A program made the translations under genes and the position numbers. The notes beneath the pieces were generated by a model that was not told the DNA's origin, did no database searches, and saw nothing but the letters and a program-made list of their open reading frames with translations. Of a DNA stretch of 7,062 nucleotides, positions 1-6,368 are shown in pieces (the stretch's first letter is position 1; each line of letters opens with the position of its first letter). Origin of the DNA: Oscillospiraceae bacterium (GTDB lineage Bacteria > Bacillota > Clostridia > Oscillospirales > Acutalibacteraceae); contig CACZON010000097.1 in the NCBI GenBank assembly GCA_902782805.1, positions 1 through 7,062 of the forward strand. Reading direction: 5' to 3'.

Positions 1-658
1 CACAGGCGCCGTCGGCGATCAGATTATCGACGATATGGTTGATCTTGCCCTGCCAGATCCAGCCGGTTTCGTCCTCGCCGGCGCCGTGCTGGAGATAAAG
101 GACCGGATAGCGCTTTTCGCGGTCGGTGTCGTAGCTCGGCGGGGTATAGACGAAGCAGTTGCGCACGCGGCCGGTGATTTCGGATTTGTAGTAATTCATG
201 CGGACCGCGCCGTGGGGAACGTCGTGGAGCAGGTAGAAATCGGAATATTTATCCGGCAGCTCGAAATAGTTGATGATCCTTCCGCAGCCGTAGCCGAAGG
301 GGACGTAGGGATTGAGCGCGCGGTTACCGTCGACGTAGTAATCGTGATAATGGAAGCCGGAATCGAGGCCGGATACGGTTACGTGCCACCAGCCGTCTTC
401 GCCTTTTTCCATCGGATGCTTTTCAACGGGGAATCCGCCGCCGATGCCCGTTACCTCAACGGTTTTCGCGTCGGGCGCGTAGTAGGAGAAAAAGACGTCG
501 CCGTTCGGGAGAACCTTTGCGCCTTCGGGTACGTCGCAGAAATACCCCATCGGGCGGCCCTGCTCATCGTTATCGAAGACGAGGGTTTTGTAAACTTCAT
601 CGAAGAAAAGCGCGGAGCCGGTCAGCGCCTGATTGTTTAAGATTTCGTCGCGAATCAT
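1..658 (-). CDS. CE1-type esterase, copy 1 of the array (3' end outside window)
   Basis: Only the first 219 codons are present; the gene continues past the left edge. The start is the ATG at 658, preceded by GGAGGGG with a 5-nt spacer and lying 12 bp after the stop of the upstream esterase. Residues about 45-130 form an E-set/CBM48-like beta domain with the GFHYHDYYVDG segment (101-111). Then follow DVPHG (146-150), VYTPPSY (170-176) and the first hydrolase strand YPVLYLQHGAGEDETGW (184-200), which should shape the oxyanion hole. The catalytic Ser, acid and His would lie outside the window and cannot be checked. No signal peptide is visible, so it is probably cytoplasmic. Signatures such as LNNQAL, NYFE, FYLL and CFVYTPP group it with copy 3 (1860-3017) rather than with its immediate neighbour. 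The substrate is inferred to be an acylated oligosaccharide; feruloyl versus acetyl specificity cannot be told. Confidence 0.85.
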   Translation of the reverse strand, partial: MIRDEILNNQALTGSALFFDEVYKTLVFDNDEQGRPMGYFCDVPEGAKVLPNGDVFFSYYAPDAKTVEVTGIGGGFPVEKHPMEKGEDGWWHVTVSGLDSGFHYHDYYVDGNRALNPYVPFGYGCGRIINYFELPDKYSDFYLLHDVPHGAVRMNYYKSEITGRVRNCFVYTPPSYDTDREKRYPVLYLQHGAGEDETGWIWQGKINHIVDNLIADGAC

Positions 659-670
659 GTTTTCCCCTCC

Positions 671-1840
671 TTACTGAAAGAGCCCAAGCAGGTAGTTGTA
701 AGCGCAGAAGCGCCAAACGTCCCAGACATGGAAGCCTTTATGATGGTAATCGGTGATCTTGATCCCTTTTGCGCGCAGCTCGTCGAGGACCGGGAGCGTC
801 CGCTCGCAGAAGCCCTCGTCTTCACCGCCGGCAACGAAAATAAAATCGAAATCGCGGTTGACCTGTTCGGGATCGGCGAAATACTCGGTATAATCGTATT
901 CGGCCCGGGCGATCGGGAATCCGCCGGAGAAAATCCCCATGCTGCCGAAGAGGTCGCGGTGCTGCAGCGCGGAACGGAACGCCAGCGAGGAGCCGAGCGA
1001 GAGCCCGGCGACCGCGCGGTGGTGCTTGTCGGCGAGCGTCCGGAAACGCCGGTCGATAAAGGGAATGCAGTCGCGCGTCAGCTCAGCGTCGAAATCACCG
1101 GGGAAGAAGACGTATTTCTGATCTTTCTTGAAGGCGTAGCCGGTATTCATCACGATGATCAGCGGCTTTGCAAGGCCGTCGGCGATCATGTTATCGGCGA
1201 TCATATTGATCTTGCCCTGCCAGATCCAGCCGGTTTCGTTTTCACCGCCGCCGTGCTGGAGATAGAGGACCGGATAGCGCTCGTCGTTCTCGTCGTATCC
1301 CGGGGGCGTATAGACCCAGCAGGCCTTGACCCTTCCGGTTTCGCTCGAGCGGAAATATTCCATGCGCAGGTCGCCATGGGGAACGTCGCGCAGCATCCAG
1401 AATTCGTCTTCATCGGACGGCAGCTCAAAGAAGTTGGCGGGGTAGAAGCCGCCGTAGCCGACGGCGGAATCCGGATTGATCAGCCGGGTCCCGTCGACGA
1501 AGAAATCGTGGTAATGGAATCCGGGGAGGATCCCGGAGACCGTCGTGCTCCACCAGCCGTCTTCGCCTTTTGTAAGGGCGATCCGGTCGCGCGGGAATCC
1601 GCCGCCCCAGCCGGCTACTTCCACGCATTCAGCGTCCGGCGCGAAGAAGCGGAAGAGGACGTCTCCGTTTTCAAGGAGCTCTACGGGCTTGATTGCATCG
1701 CGCAGCGCCATCGGCGGCATCTCGTGGGAACCGGGGCGCGGCGTCGGGCGCGGACCCGTAAAGACGACTTCTTTCAGAGGCTTATCGAAATAGAGCATCT
1801 GGGAAGTCAGAATCTGGTTTTCAAGGATCTCTTTTTTCAT
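671..1840 (-). CDS. CE1-type esterase with N-terminal CBM48-like domain, copy 2
   Basis: The protein is 389 aa and should hydrolyse carboxylic ester decorations on oligosaccharides in the cytoplasm, since no signal peptide is seen. The start is the ATG at 1840 (MKKEILENQ), chosen because GAGGTG lies 6 nt upstream, it matches the other copies, and it sits 19 bp after the previous stop; upstream in-frame codons would run into the preceding gene. The N-terminal beta domain is about residues 50-140, with GFHYHDFFVDG (107-117). The hydrolase domain is about 155-389. The nucleophile elbow GLSLG places Ser281, the likely acid is Asp341 in GGEDEGF, and the likely base is His371 in GFHVWDVWR, so the triad looks complete. 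The oxyanion-hole strand carries LQHGGGENETGW (194-205). It has a longer Pro-rich N-terminal segment (about 29-44) than its paralogs. It resembles copy 4 most: both have WVYTPPGYDE, FWxLRDVPHGD, CIPFI and YFADP. Confidence 0.9.
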   Translation of the reverse strand: MKKEILENQILTSQMLYFDKPLKEVVFTGPRPTPRPGSHEMPPMALRDAIKPVELLENGDVLFRFFAPDAECVEVAGWGGGFPRDRIALTKGEDGWWSTTVSGILPGFHYHDFFVDGTRLINPDSAVGYGGFYPANFFELPSDEDEFWMLRDVPHGDLRMEYFRSSETGRVKACWVYTPPGYDENDERYPVLYLQHGGGENETGWIWQGKINMIADNMIADGLAKPLIIVMNTGYAFKKDQKYVFFPGDFDAELTRDCIPFIDRRFRTLADKHHRAVAGLSLGSSLAFRSALQHRDLFGSMGIFSGGFPIARAEYDYTEYFADPEQVNRDFDFIFVAGGEDEGFCERTLPVLDELRAKGIKITDYHHKGFHVWDVWRFCAYNYLLGLFQ

Positions 1841-1859
1841 TCGTTTCACCTCGCAGAGA

Positions 1860-3017
1860 TTATTGGAACGCGAATCTGAGGAACTCGCGGATACTGTAGC
1901 GCCAGACTTCCCATTCGTGGTAGCCCGGTGTGACGAACGTTTTGACGTCGACGCCTTTCGCCCGGAGCTCTTCGGCAAGCGAGAGGTTGTTTTCGATCAG
2001 GCTCTTTTCCTCGCTGCCCATCGAAAGGAAGAACACGCCGAAATCCTTTTTGAAAACCTCGGGGTTTTCAAAAATCGCGGTATAATCGTCGCCCTCGTAG
2101 CGGCGCTGCAGCGTTCCGGAGAGCATCGCAAGATTCGCAAAGATATCCGGATGACGGAACACGACCTCCTGGGTCTGGAAGGCGCCCATCGAAAGGCCGG
2201 CCATCGCGCGGAACCTGCGGTCCGCAATCGTCCGGTACTTTTTGTCGATAAAGGGTACGCAGTCGTGAACGATGACCTCGCCGATCGAGCCCATGTTCGG
2301 GTTTTCGATCGCGGAGCGGACGAAAGCGTAGCCGTTGTTCATCACAACGATCGCTTTTCTGCAGGCGCCCTGCGCGATCAGATTATCCATAATATAATGG
2401 ATCTTGCCCTGCCAGATCCAGCCGGTTTCGGCCTCGCCGCCGCCGTGCTGGAGATAGATGACCGGGTAGCGCTCGTCTTTGTCGGTTTCGTATCCCGGCG
2501 GAGTATAGACGAAGCAGCTGCGGAATTTTCCCGTAACGGAACTCTTGTAGTAGTCCATGCGGATCGTACCGTGGGGAACGTCCTGCAGCAGATAGAAGCC
2601 GCTGCCTTCGTCCGGCTTCTCAAAATAGTTGACGCTGCGGAACGCGCCGTAGCCGTAAGGGGCAAGATCGCTTGTAACGCGGTTGCCGTCAACGAAATAA
2701 TCGTGATAATGGAAGCCGCCGGGGATCCCGGAAACCGTAACCTCCCAGAGCCCGTTTTCGCCTTTCTTCATCGGAACTTTTTCGCTCGACATCCTCCCGC
2801 CGAAGCCGGCGACCTCGACCATCTTCGCGTTCGGCGCAAAGATGCGGAAAACGACGTCGCCGTTTTCGAGAAGTTCAACGCCTTTCGGTTTTTTTGGGTA
2901 ATTTCCGTGGGCAAAGCCGTTCTCGTCGAAGCGCATATTCGTAATATCGCGCCCGGAGGGATCGAAATACAAAGCCTCCGTTTCGAGCGCCTGATTGTTC
3001 AGATACTCGTTTTTCAT
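1860..3017 (-). CDS. CE1-type esterase with N-terminal CBM48-like domain, copy 3 (Glu at the acid position)
   Basis: The protein is 385 aa with no signal peptide. The ATG at 3017 overlaps the upstream gene's stop (ATGA), which suggests translational coupling, and AAGGAGG lies 9 nt upstream. The E-set/CBM48-like domain is about residues 46-132 with GFHYHDYFVDG (101-111); the hydrolase domain is about 150-385. The nucleophile is Ser276 in GLSMG and the base is His367 in GYHEWEVWR. At the position aligned with the catalytic Asp of copies 2 and 4, this protein reads MGSEEKS, putting Glu336 where they have Asp. Glu may still serve as the acid, or another residue may; the family tolerates variation in the acid more than in Ser or His. 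The segment after MNNGYAF (226-232) is also unlike copies 2 and 4: it lacks their F-x-PG-x-F motif. This points to a different substrate or acyl group. Its closest match in the window is copy 1. Confidence 0.9.
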   Translation of the reverse strand: MKNEYLNNQALETEALYFDPSGRDITNMRFDENGFAHGNYPKKPKGVELLENGDVVFRIFAPNAKMVEVAGFGGRMSSEKVPMKKGENGLWEVTVSGIPGGFHYHDYFVDGNRVTSDLAPYGYGAFRSVNYFEKPDEGSGFYLLQDVPHGTIRMDYYKSSVTGKFRSCFVYTPPGYETDKDERYPVIYLQHGGGEAETGWIWQGKIHYIMDNLIAQGACRKAIVVMNNGYAFVRSAIENPNMGSIGEVIVHDCVPFIDKKYRTIADRRFRAMAGLSMGAFQTQEVVFRHPDIFANLAMLSGTLQRRYEGDDYTAIFENPEVFKKDFGVFFLSMGSEEKSLIENNLSLAEELRAKGVDVKTFVTPGYHEWEVWRYSIREFLRFAFQ

Positions 3018-4189
3018 CGTTCTGCGCCTCCTTCCGCTTTTTTAAACGCAAGTTTCAGAAATTCGCGCAGATGACAGCGCCAGACGCCCCATTCGTGGAA
3101 GCCGGGGCAGGAATAGGCGACCACGTTCTTAGCGCCGCCTTTCTGAAAGCCTTCGAGCAGTTCCTTCATCTGAGGCCAGAAGCCCTCGTCCGCGCCGGCC
3201 GCGCCGAAGAAGAGGTCGAAATCGCGGTCGATGTTCTTCGGATCGGCGAAGTACGGCGTATAATCATAGTCCGGACGGCGGATCGGCAGCATGCCGGAGA
3301 AAATACCGACCGAGGCGAAGAGATCGCGGTTTGCCATTGCGATCATAAATGCCTGCGAGGAGCCGAGCGAAAGCCCCGCGACCGCGCGGGTCCTGCGGCC
3401 TCTTTTGATGCGGTACTTCGTTTCGATAAAGGGGATGCAGTCGCCGATCAGCTCGCCGTAGAATCTGCCGGGCAGGAAATCGTATTCCTCGCCGTCGCAG
3501 AACGCGTAGCCGGCGTTCATAACGATCACGCAGGGGAGCGCTTCTCCCGCGGCGATCAGGTTGTCGGCGATCAGGTTGAGTTTGCCCTGCCAGATCCAGC
3601 CGGTCTCGTTCTCGCCGACGCCGTGCTGAATATAGAGGACGGGGTATTTTTCTTCGCTCTCGTCGTATCCCGGAGGCGTATAGACCCAGCAGGCTTTCAT
3701 CCTTCCCGTGATGCTCGAGCGGTACTGCTCCATGCGGACGTCGCCGTGCGGAACGTCCCGAAGCGCCCAGAAACCGCTGTTTTCATCCGTGTTTTCAAAG
3801 AAATTGATCGGGTAGAAGGCGCCGTAGCCGAGCGGGGCGAGCGGATTGACGGCGCGCTGGCCGTCGACGAAATAATCGTGGAAATGGAATCCCGGGAAAA
3901 CGTCGTGCAGCGTAACGGTAAAATAGCCGTCCTCGCCCTTTTGCATCGGCACCTTCTCCCGCGAAAGACTGCCGCCGATCCCGGCAACCTCCACCGTCTT
4001 TGCGTTCGGAGCAAAATAACGGAGCGTTACGTTGCCGCGGCCGTCGTCGGAAACGATCGGCTCGGTATCGGCATAATAAAGATGCCGGGTTCCGTCTTCG
4101 TCGTATCTGGCGCCCGGCGCTTTGTTGAGCGGATCAAAAAACATCATCTGCGTATAGACGGCGATGTTTTCGTTCGTTTTTTCCGCCAT
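3014..4189 (-). CDS. CE1-type esterase with N-terminal CBM48-like domain, copy 4 (first gene of the operon)
   Basis: This 391-aa protein is the promoter-proximal gene of the minus-strand esterase operon. The start is the ATG at 4189 (MAEKTNEN), with GGAGGG 5 nt upstream. The frame is open further upstream, but that extension would cross the predicted promoter and has no paralog match. The E-set/CBM48-like domain is about residues 50-130 with GFHFHDYFVDG (100-110); the alpha/beta-hydrolase domain is about 150-385. The triad looks complete: Ser274 in GLSLG, Asp334 in GADEGF, His365 in GFHEWGVWR. The oxyanion-hole strand carries QHGVGENETGW (188-198). It lacks a signal peptide, so it should act on imported acylated oligosaccharides. 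Its TGA stop overlaps the start of copy 3. The N terminus (MAEKTNENIAVYTQMMFFDP) differs from the ExxxxNQxL pattern of the others. CBM48-CE1 architecture is known among rumen feruloyl esterases, but the acyl group cannot be assigned here. Confidence 0.9.
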   Translation of the reverse strand: MAEKTNENIAVYTQMMFFDPLNKAPGARYDEDGTRHLYYADTEPIVSDDGRGNVTLRYFAPNAKTVEVAGIGGSLSREKVPMQKGEDGYFTVTLHDVFPGFHFHDYFVDGQRAVNPLAPLGYGAFYPINFFENTDENSGFWALRDVPHGDVRMEQYRSSITGRMKACWVYTPPGYDESEEKYPVLYIQHGVGENETGWIWQGKLNLIADNLIAAGEALPCVIVMNAGYAFCDGEEYDFLPGRFYGELIGDCIPFIETKYRIKRGRRTRAVAGLSLGSSQAFMIAMANRDLFASVGIFSGMLPIRRPDYDYTPYFADPKNIDRDFDLFFGAAGADEGFWPQMKELLEGFQKGGAKNVVAYSCPGFHEWGVWRCHLREFLKLAFKKAEGGAER

Positions 4190-4213
4190 ATCATCCCTCC
4201 ATTGTTCAGAATA

Positions 4214-4227
4214 TGGAAACGCTGTAA
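4214..4227 (-). promoter_or_regulatory. cre-like / LacI-family operator candidate
   Basis: Read on the plus strand, TGGAAACGCTGTAA matches 12 of 14 positions of the Bacillus-type cre consensus (TGWAANCGNTNWCA), including the central CG and the following T. It covers the predicted transcription start of the esterase operon, a classic place for repression by CcpA or a LacI-type sugar regulator. The motif is degenerate and the host may not use CcpA in this way, so this is a candidate only. Confidence 0.35.
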
Positions 4228-4229
4228 TA

Positions 4230-4258
4230 AGAATAGCTTTTTTGCGTTCCAAAGTCAA
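4230..4258 (-). promoter_or_regulatory. Predicted sigma-A promoter of the esterase operon
   Basis: On the minus strand TTGACT (4258-4253, 5 of 6 consensus) is followed after 17 bp by TATTCT (4235-4230, 4 of 6). Transcription would begin near 4223, giving a short leader of about 33 nt to the ATG at 4189. It is the best-spaced promoter found upstream of the operon. The -10 is only moderate, which would suit regulation. Confidence 0.6.
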
Positions 4259-4362
4259 GGCGGCCTCGTGTATCATGAACAAATTTTCATCCGAAAATAG
4301 AGCGAGTTTGGAATAAAAGAACAAAACGCAGTCGAGCAGCGGAACCGGATTTCCGGCCGGGA

Positions 4363-4389
4363 GAATCACGCGGAACGTTCGTGTGATTC
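4363..4389. repeat. 27-bp imperfect inverted repeat in the divergent control region
   Basis: The outer arms GAATCAC (4363-4369) and GTGATTC (4383-4389) are perfectly complementary, and the centre holds the 8-bp palindrome GAACGTTC (4373-4380). The two unpaired stretches are 3 nt and 2 nt. No T run follows on either strand, so it is not a clear terminator. It lies about 105 bp behind the esterase -35 and about 85 bp ahead of the binding-protein -35, so it could be a shared operator. A second short inverted repeat, CCGGA-tt-TCCGG, sits just left at 4345-4356. Confidence 0.45.
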
Positions 4390-4473
4390 CTTCTAAAATT
4401 GACAATTGCTCACAGAATGGATAAAAAAATCTGAAAACAGGCGCTTTATTTATGAATAATCACGATAGAAAAC

Positions 4474-4501
4474 TTGACTTTTCGAAAAACTGAGGTATGA
4501 T
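4474..4501 (+). promoter_or_regulatory. Predicted sigma-A promoter of the first solute-binding protein gene
   Basis: TTGACT (4474-4479) is followed after 16 bp by TATGAT (4496-4501); a perfect TATAAT overlaps at 4501-4506 but would leave a 21-bp spacer. Transcription would start near 4508, giving a leader of about 85 nt. The layout is nearly the same as the promoter at 6215-6242. A perfect TTGACA at 4399-4404, with TAAAAA 17 bp later, is a weaker alternative further upstream. Confidence 0.7.
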
Positions 4502-4516
4502 ATAATTGTTAAGAAG

Positions 4517-4564
4517 CGGTCGCAGAGAAGACCGTTTGGCCGGAAACCGCTGCTGCGGTTTCCG
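4517..4564 (+). other. Two hairpins in the 5' leader of the first binding-protein gene
   Basis: The first hairpin pairs CGGTC (4517-4521) with GACCG (4530-4534) around an 8-nt loop. The second is a perfect 10-bp stem, CGGAAACCGC (4541-4550) with GCGGTTTCCG (4555-4564), closing a TGCT loop. It ends 16 nt before the GGAGG. No T run follows directly, so it is more likely an mRNA-stabilising or regulatory stem, or a DNA operator, than a terminator. AGCGGT (4515-4520) can alternatively pair with ACCGCT (4546-4551), so more than one fold is possible. Confidence 0.6.
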
Positions 4565-4592
4565 AATCAGAATTTTAATAGGAGGAAGAATC

Positions 4593-5954
4593 ATGAAAAA
4601 AGTATTGGCACTCCTGCTTGCGCTGTGTCTGGTTCTTGCGCTGACGGCCTGCTCGAAGAGCGAATCGTCGTCTGGCTCTGAAGGATCGGGCGGCGGCGAC
4701 TCGGGACAACCGAAGGAGCCGATCACGGTCACGTTCTGGAACAACTGGAGCGGCCCGGACGGCGAGCTGCTGCGTTCGCTCGTTGACGAATACAACAGCA
4801 CGAACACGGAAGGCATCACGATCGACATGCAGATCATGCAGTACATGGCGCTCAACGAGAAGATCACTACGGCGATCGCCTCCGATACCTGCCCGAACCT
4901 CCACCTCGGTATGGCGAGCGGACAGTACGCGATGGACAAAGTCTATCTCCCGATCGACGATATCTGGGACAACACGCAGCTTAAGAAAGAGGACTTCGTT
5001 CCGGATATTCTCGAAAAGTGCTATTACAACGGAAAGCTCTATGGAATTCCGTTCCAGGTCAGCTCGATGTTCGTATATTGGAACAAGGATCTCTTCAAAC
5101 AAGCCGGTCTCGATCCCGATAAGGGCGTCGAAACCTGGGATGAAATGATCACTGCTTCCGCAGCGATCGACGCGCTCGGCGGCAATATCATCGGCGGCGG
5201 CATGAACGTTACCGATTACCAGGGCTTCAGCGGTCTGCTTCTTGCCTACGGCGGCATGATCATCGCCGATGACAATAACGACGGCAACTATCACTGCGTT
5301 CTGACCGATCCGAAGTACATCGAAGGCAACCGCGATGCGCTTGACTGGTTGAAGAGATACACTTCCCAGACGAACATTCTCAACTCCGGCAACCTTGAGG
5401 AAGGTTACGGCTCCGGCGTGGTCGGCATGCTGATCGCCGGCGCGTGGGAAACCGCGAACGCAAAGGATCACAACATCGACTACGGCATCTCGCTGCTTCC
5501 GAAAGGCCCGAAGGGCGGCCCGTTCCAGTCCGGTTCTCCGATGAGCATGTGCATCATGAAGAATACCGACGAAAAGCACTATAAAGCGGCGCAGCACTTC
5601 ATCGCCTACTGGAACGATACGCGTTCGACGACCCGCGAACATTGCCCGGCTTACGACTGGTGCCTCAAGCAGGCGTATCAGCCGTACCTCGTCGACGTCG
5701 CGAACGACCCGACTCTGACCAGTGATCCGACCTTCAAGATCACGAACGAGTATTCACAGCATCTCGGCGAATTAAGCCCGCCGTCGTTCTGGAACTCCTT
5801 CGCGCTCAACACCGGCTACATTAATCCGATGATCGAAAACGTCGTATATGACCGCAAGACGATTGATGAATCGATTGAGCTTGCACAGCGCGATATCGAT
5901 CTCCTGGTTGAGGAAATGTACGAGAAGGAGAGAGAGCTCGGAGTTCGCGAATAA
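4593..5954 (+). CDS. ABC transporter family 1 extracellular solute-binding lipoprotein
   Basis: The 453-aa protein is predicted to be tethered to the outer face of the membrane and to hand a sugar, probably an oligosaccharide, to ABC permeases. The start is the ATG at 4593, with GGAGG at 4581-4585 and a 7-nt spacer; the upstream extension of the frame would read through the leader hairpins. A lipoprotein signal peptide ends in the lipobox LTAC with Cys20 as the lipidated residue, followed by a Ser/Gly-rich spacer (21-42). The mature domain opens with ITVTFWNNWSGPDG (44-57). It carries YGIPFQ (150-155) and YWNKDLFKQAGLDP (162-175), hallmarks of the SBP_bac_1/UgpB-MalE-like fold, and aromatic residues typical of sugar binding (W49, W52, W163, W285, W340). 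Length fits the family. No permease or ATPase gene follows: a strong terminator ends the transcript, so this is a single-gene unit sharing a divergent control region with cytoplasmic esterases. Confidence 0.9.
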   Translation: MKKVLALLLALCLVLALTACSKSESSSGSEGSGGGDSGQPKEPITVTFWNNWSGPDGELLRSLVDEYNSTNTEGITIDMQIMQYMALNEKITTAIASDTCPNLHLGMASGQYAMDKVYLPIDDIWDNTQLKKEDFVPDILEKCYYNGKLYGIPFQVSSMFVYWNKDLFKQAGLDPDKGVETWDEMITASAAIDALGGNIIGGGMNVTDYQGFSGLLLAYGGMIIADDNNDGNYHCVLTDPKYIEGNRDALDWLKRYTSQTNILNSGNLEEGYGSGVVGMLIAGAWETANAKDHNIDYGISLLPKGPKGGPFQSGSPMSMCIMKNTDEKHYKAAQHFIAYWNDTRSTTREHCPAYDWCLKQAYQPYLVDVANDPTLTSDPTFKITNEYSQHLGELSPPSFWNSFALNTGYINPMIENVVYDRKTIDESIELAQRDIDLLVEEMYEKERELGVRE

Positions 5955-6018
5955 GCGGATCATTTGCTCAGAATCGCTTTCTATAGATAATGCGACGTTG
6001 AGCAGAGCGATAAAAATG

Positions 6019-6055
6019 AAAAACGTGCAGAACCGAACGGTTCTGCACGTTTTTT
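6019..6055 (+). terminator. Intrinsic terminator after the first binding-protein gene
   Basis: ACGTGCAGAACC (6023-6034) pairs perfectly with GGTTCTGCACGT (6039-6050) around a 4-nt loop, followed by a run of T's to 6055. The preceding A run makes the stem extendable and the element potentially bidirectional. It lies 65 bp after the stop codon. A weaker stem, TGCTCA/TGAGCA with inner TCGC/GCGA (5965-6004), precedes it in the 3' untranslated region. Confidence 0.93.
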
Positions 6056-6094
6056 GCGGATTTGCCGGGGCGGCCGCGCTGTTCATTCCCTGCC

Positions 6095-6166
6095 GAAATT
6101 GCGAATTTCCGATCAAGACGGATCAAATATAATTCTAATGCGGAATATATTTAATTTGAACAAATT
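6095..6166. repeat. AT-rich spacer with two short inverted repeats
   Basis: Between the terminator and the next promoter I see no gene. Two symmetric sites stand out: GAAATT-gcg-AATTTC (6095-6109) and AATTTG-aa-CAAATT (6153-6166). The second contains the 11-mer TGAACAAATTT (6157-6167), which also occurs at 4276-4286 in the divergent control region next to ATTTTC-atcc-GAAAAT (4283-4298). These could be regulator sites, but AT-rich DNA gives such matches by chance. Confidence 0.3.
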
Positions 6167-6214
6167 TCGGCTGTGAATTAAGAAAAATTATGAACGGTTT
6201 GTGTACTTTTTCTC

Positions 6215-6242
6215 TTGACTTTTCCGATTATTTGAGTATGAT
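6215..6242 (+). promoter_or_regulatory. Predicted sigma-A promoter of the second solute-binding protein gene
   Basis: TTGACT (6215-6220), a 16-bp spacer and TATGAT (6237-6242) repeat the elements and spacing of the promoter at 4474-4501. Even the flanks are shared: TTTTC after the -35 region begins and TGAG just before the -10. Transcription would start near 6249, leaving a leader of about 175 nt. Confidence 0.75.
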
Positions 6243-6302
6243 AGGAATATAGTTGAGGGGGAGACTGCCCTTCTTGCATATACAAGAAGCCGTCAAAACG
6301 GC

Positions 6303-6334
6303 GGCTGCGGCGGTATTCCTGCCGAGCCTTTTTT
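6303..6334 (+). terminator. Terminator-like hairpin in the leader (candidate attenuator)
   Basis: GGCT (6303-6306) pairs with AGCC (6325-6328), and after a one-base bulge CGGCGG (6308-6313) pairs with CC-t-GCCG (6318-6324), forming a GC-rich stem directly followed by six T's (6329-6334). This has the form of an intrinsic terminator, yet it lies between the promoter and the gene. Upstream are two further hairpins: CTTCTTG/CAAGAAG (6270-6289) and CCGT/ACGG (6290-6301). AGCCG (6288-6292) can pair with CGGCT (6302-6306), invading the terminator's left arm, which is a possible switching element. No known riboswitch class is recognised. Confidence 0.5.
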
Positions 6335-6368
6335 GAAGGAATCCGCAGTCCCGAGAAAAGAGGAGAAG

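Noticed and set aside
1841..1978. 46-residue N-terminal extension of esterase copy 2
   Set aside because: It would overlap the end of copy 3 and has no similarity to the other copies; the ATG at 1840 is well supported.
728..4300. Long plus-strand open frames (up to 409 codons) opposite each esterase gene
   Set aside because: They mirror each esterase in the same relative frame, repeat with the paralogs, lack good ribosome binding sites and lack recognisable domains. Codon bias in the real genes explains the lack of stops.
4190..4405. 72-residue N-terminal extension of esterase copy 4
   Set aside because: It would span the predicted promoter and cre-like site, has no counterpart in the paralogs, and the internal ATG at 4189 has a strong ribosome binding site.
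4399..4427. TTGACA with TAAAAA at 17 bp as the main promoter of the first binding-protein gene
   Set aside because: The -35 is perfect but the -10 is poor, and the promoter at 4474-4501 is closer, better and duplicated before the second copy. It could be a minor start.
5268..5285. DDNNDG in the first binding protein as a calcium-binding loop
   Set aside because: It fits DxNxDG, but family 1 binding proteins often have an Asp/Asn/Gly-rich turn here without bound calcium, and nothing else supports it.
4575..5642. 355-codon minus-strand open frame inside the first binding-protein gene
   Set aside because: It lies opposite a clearly real gene with a signal peptide, lipobox and family motifs; its own translation is Arg/Val-rich and resembles no family.
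5848..6132. 94-codon plus-strand frame crossing the end of the first binding-protein gene
   Set aside because: It overlaps the real gene and reads straight through the intrinsic terminator; no ribosome binding site or domain.
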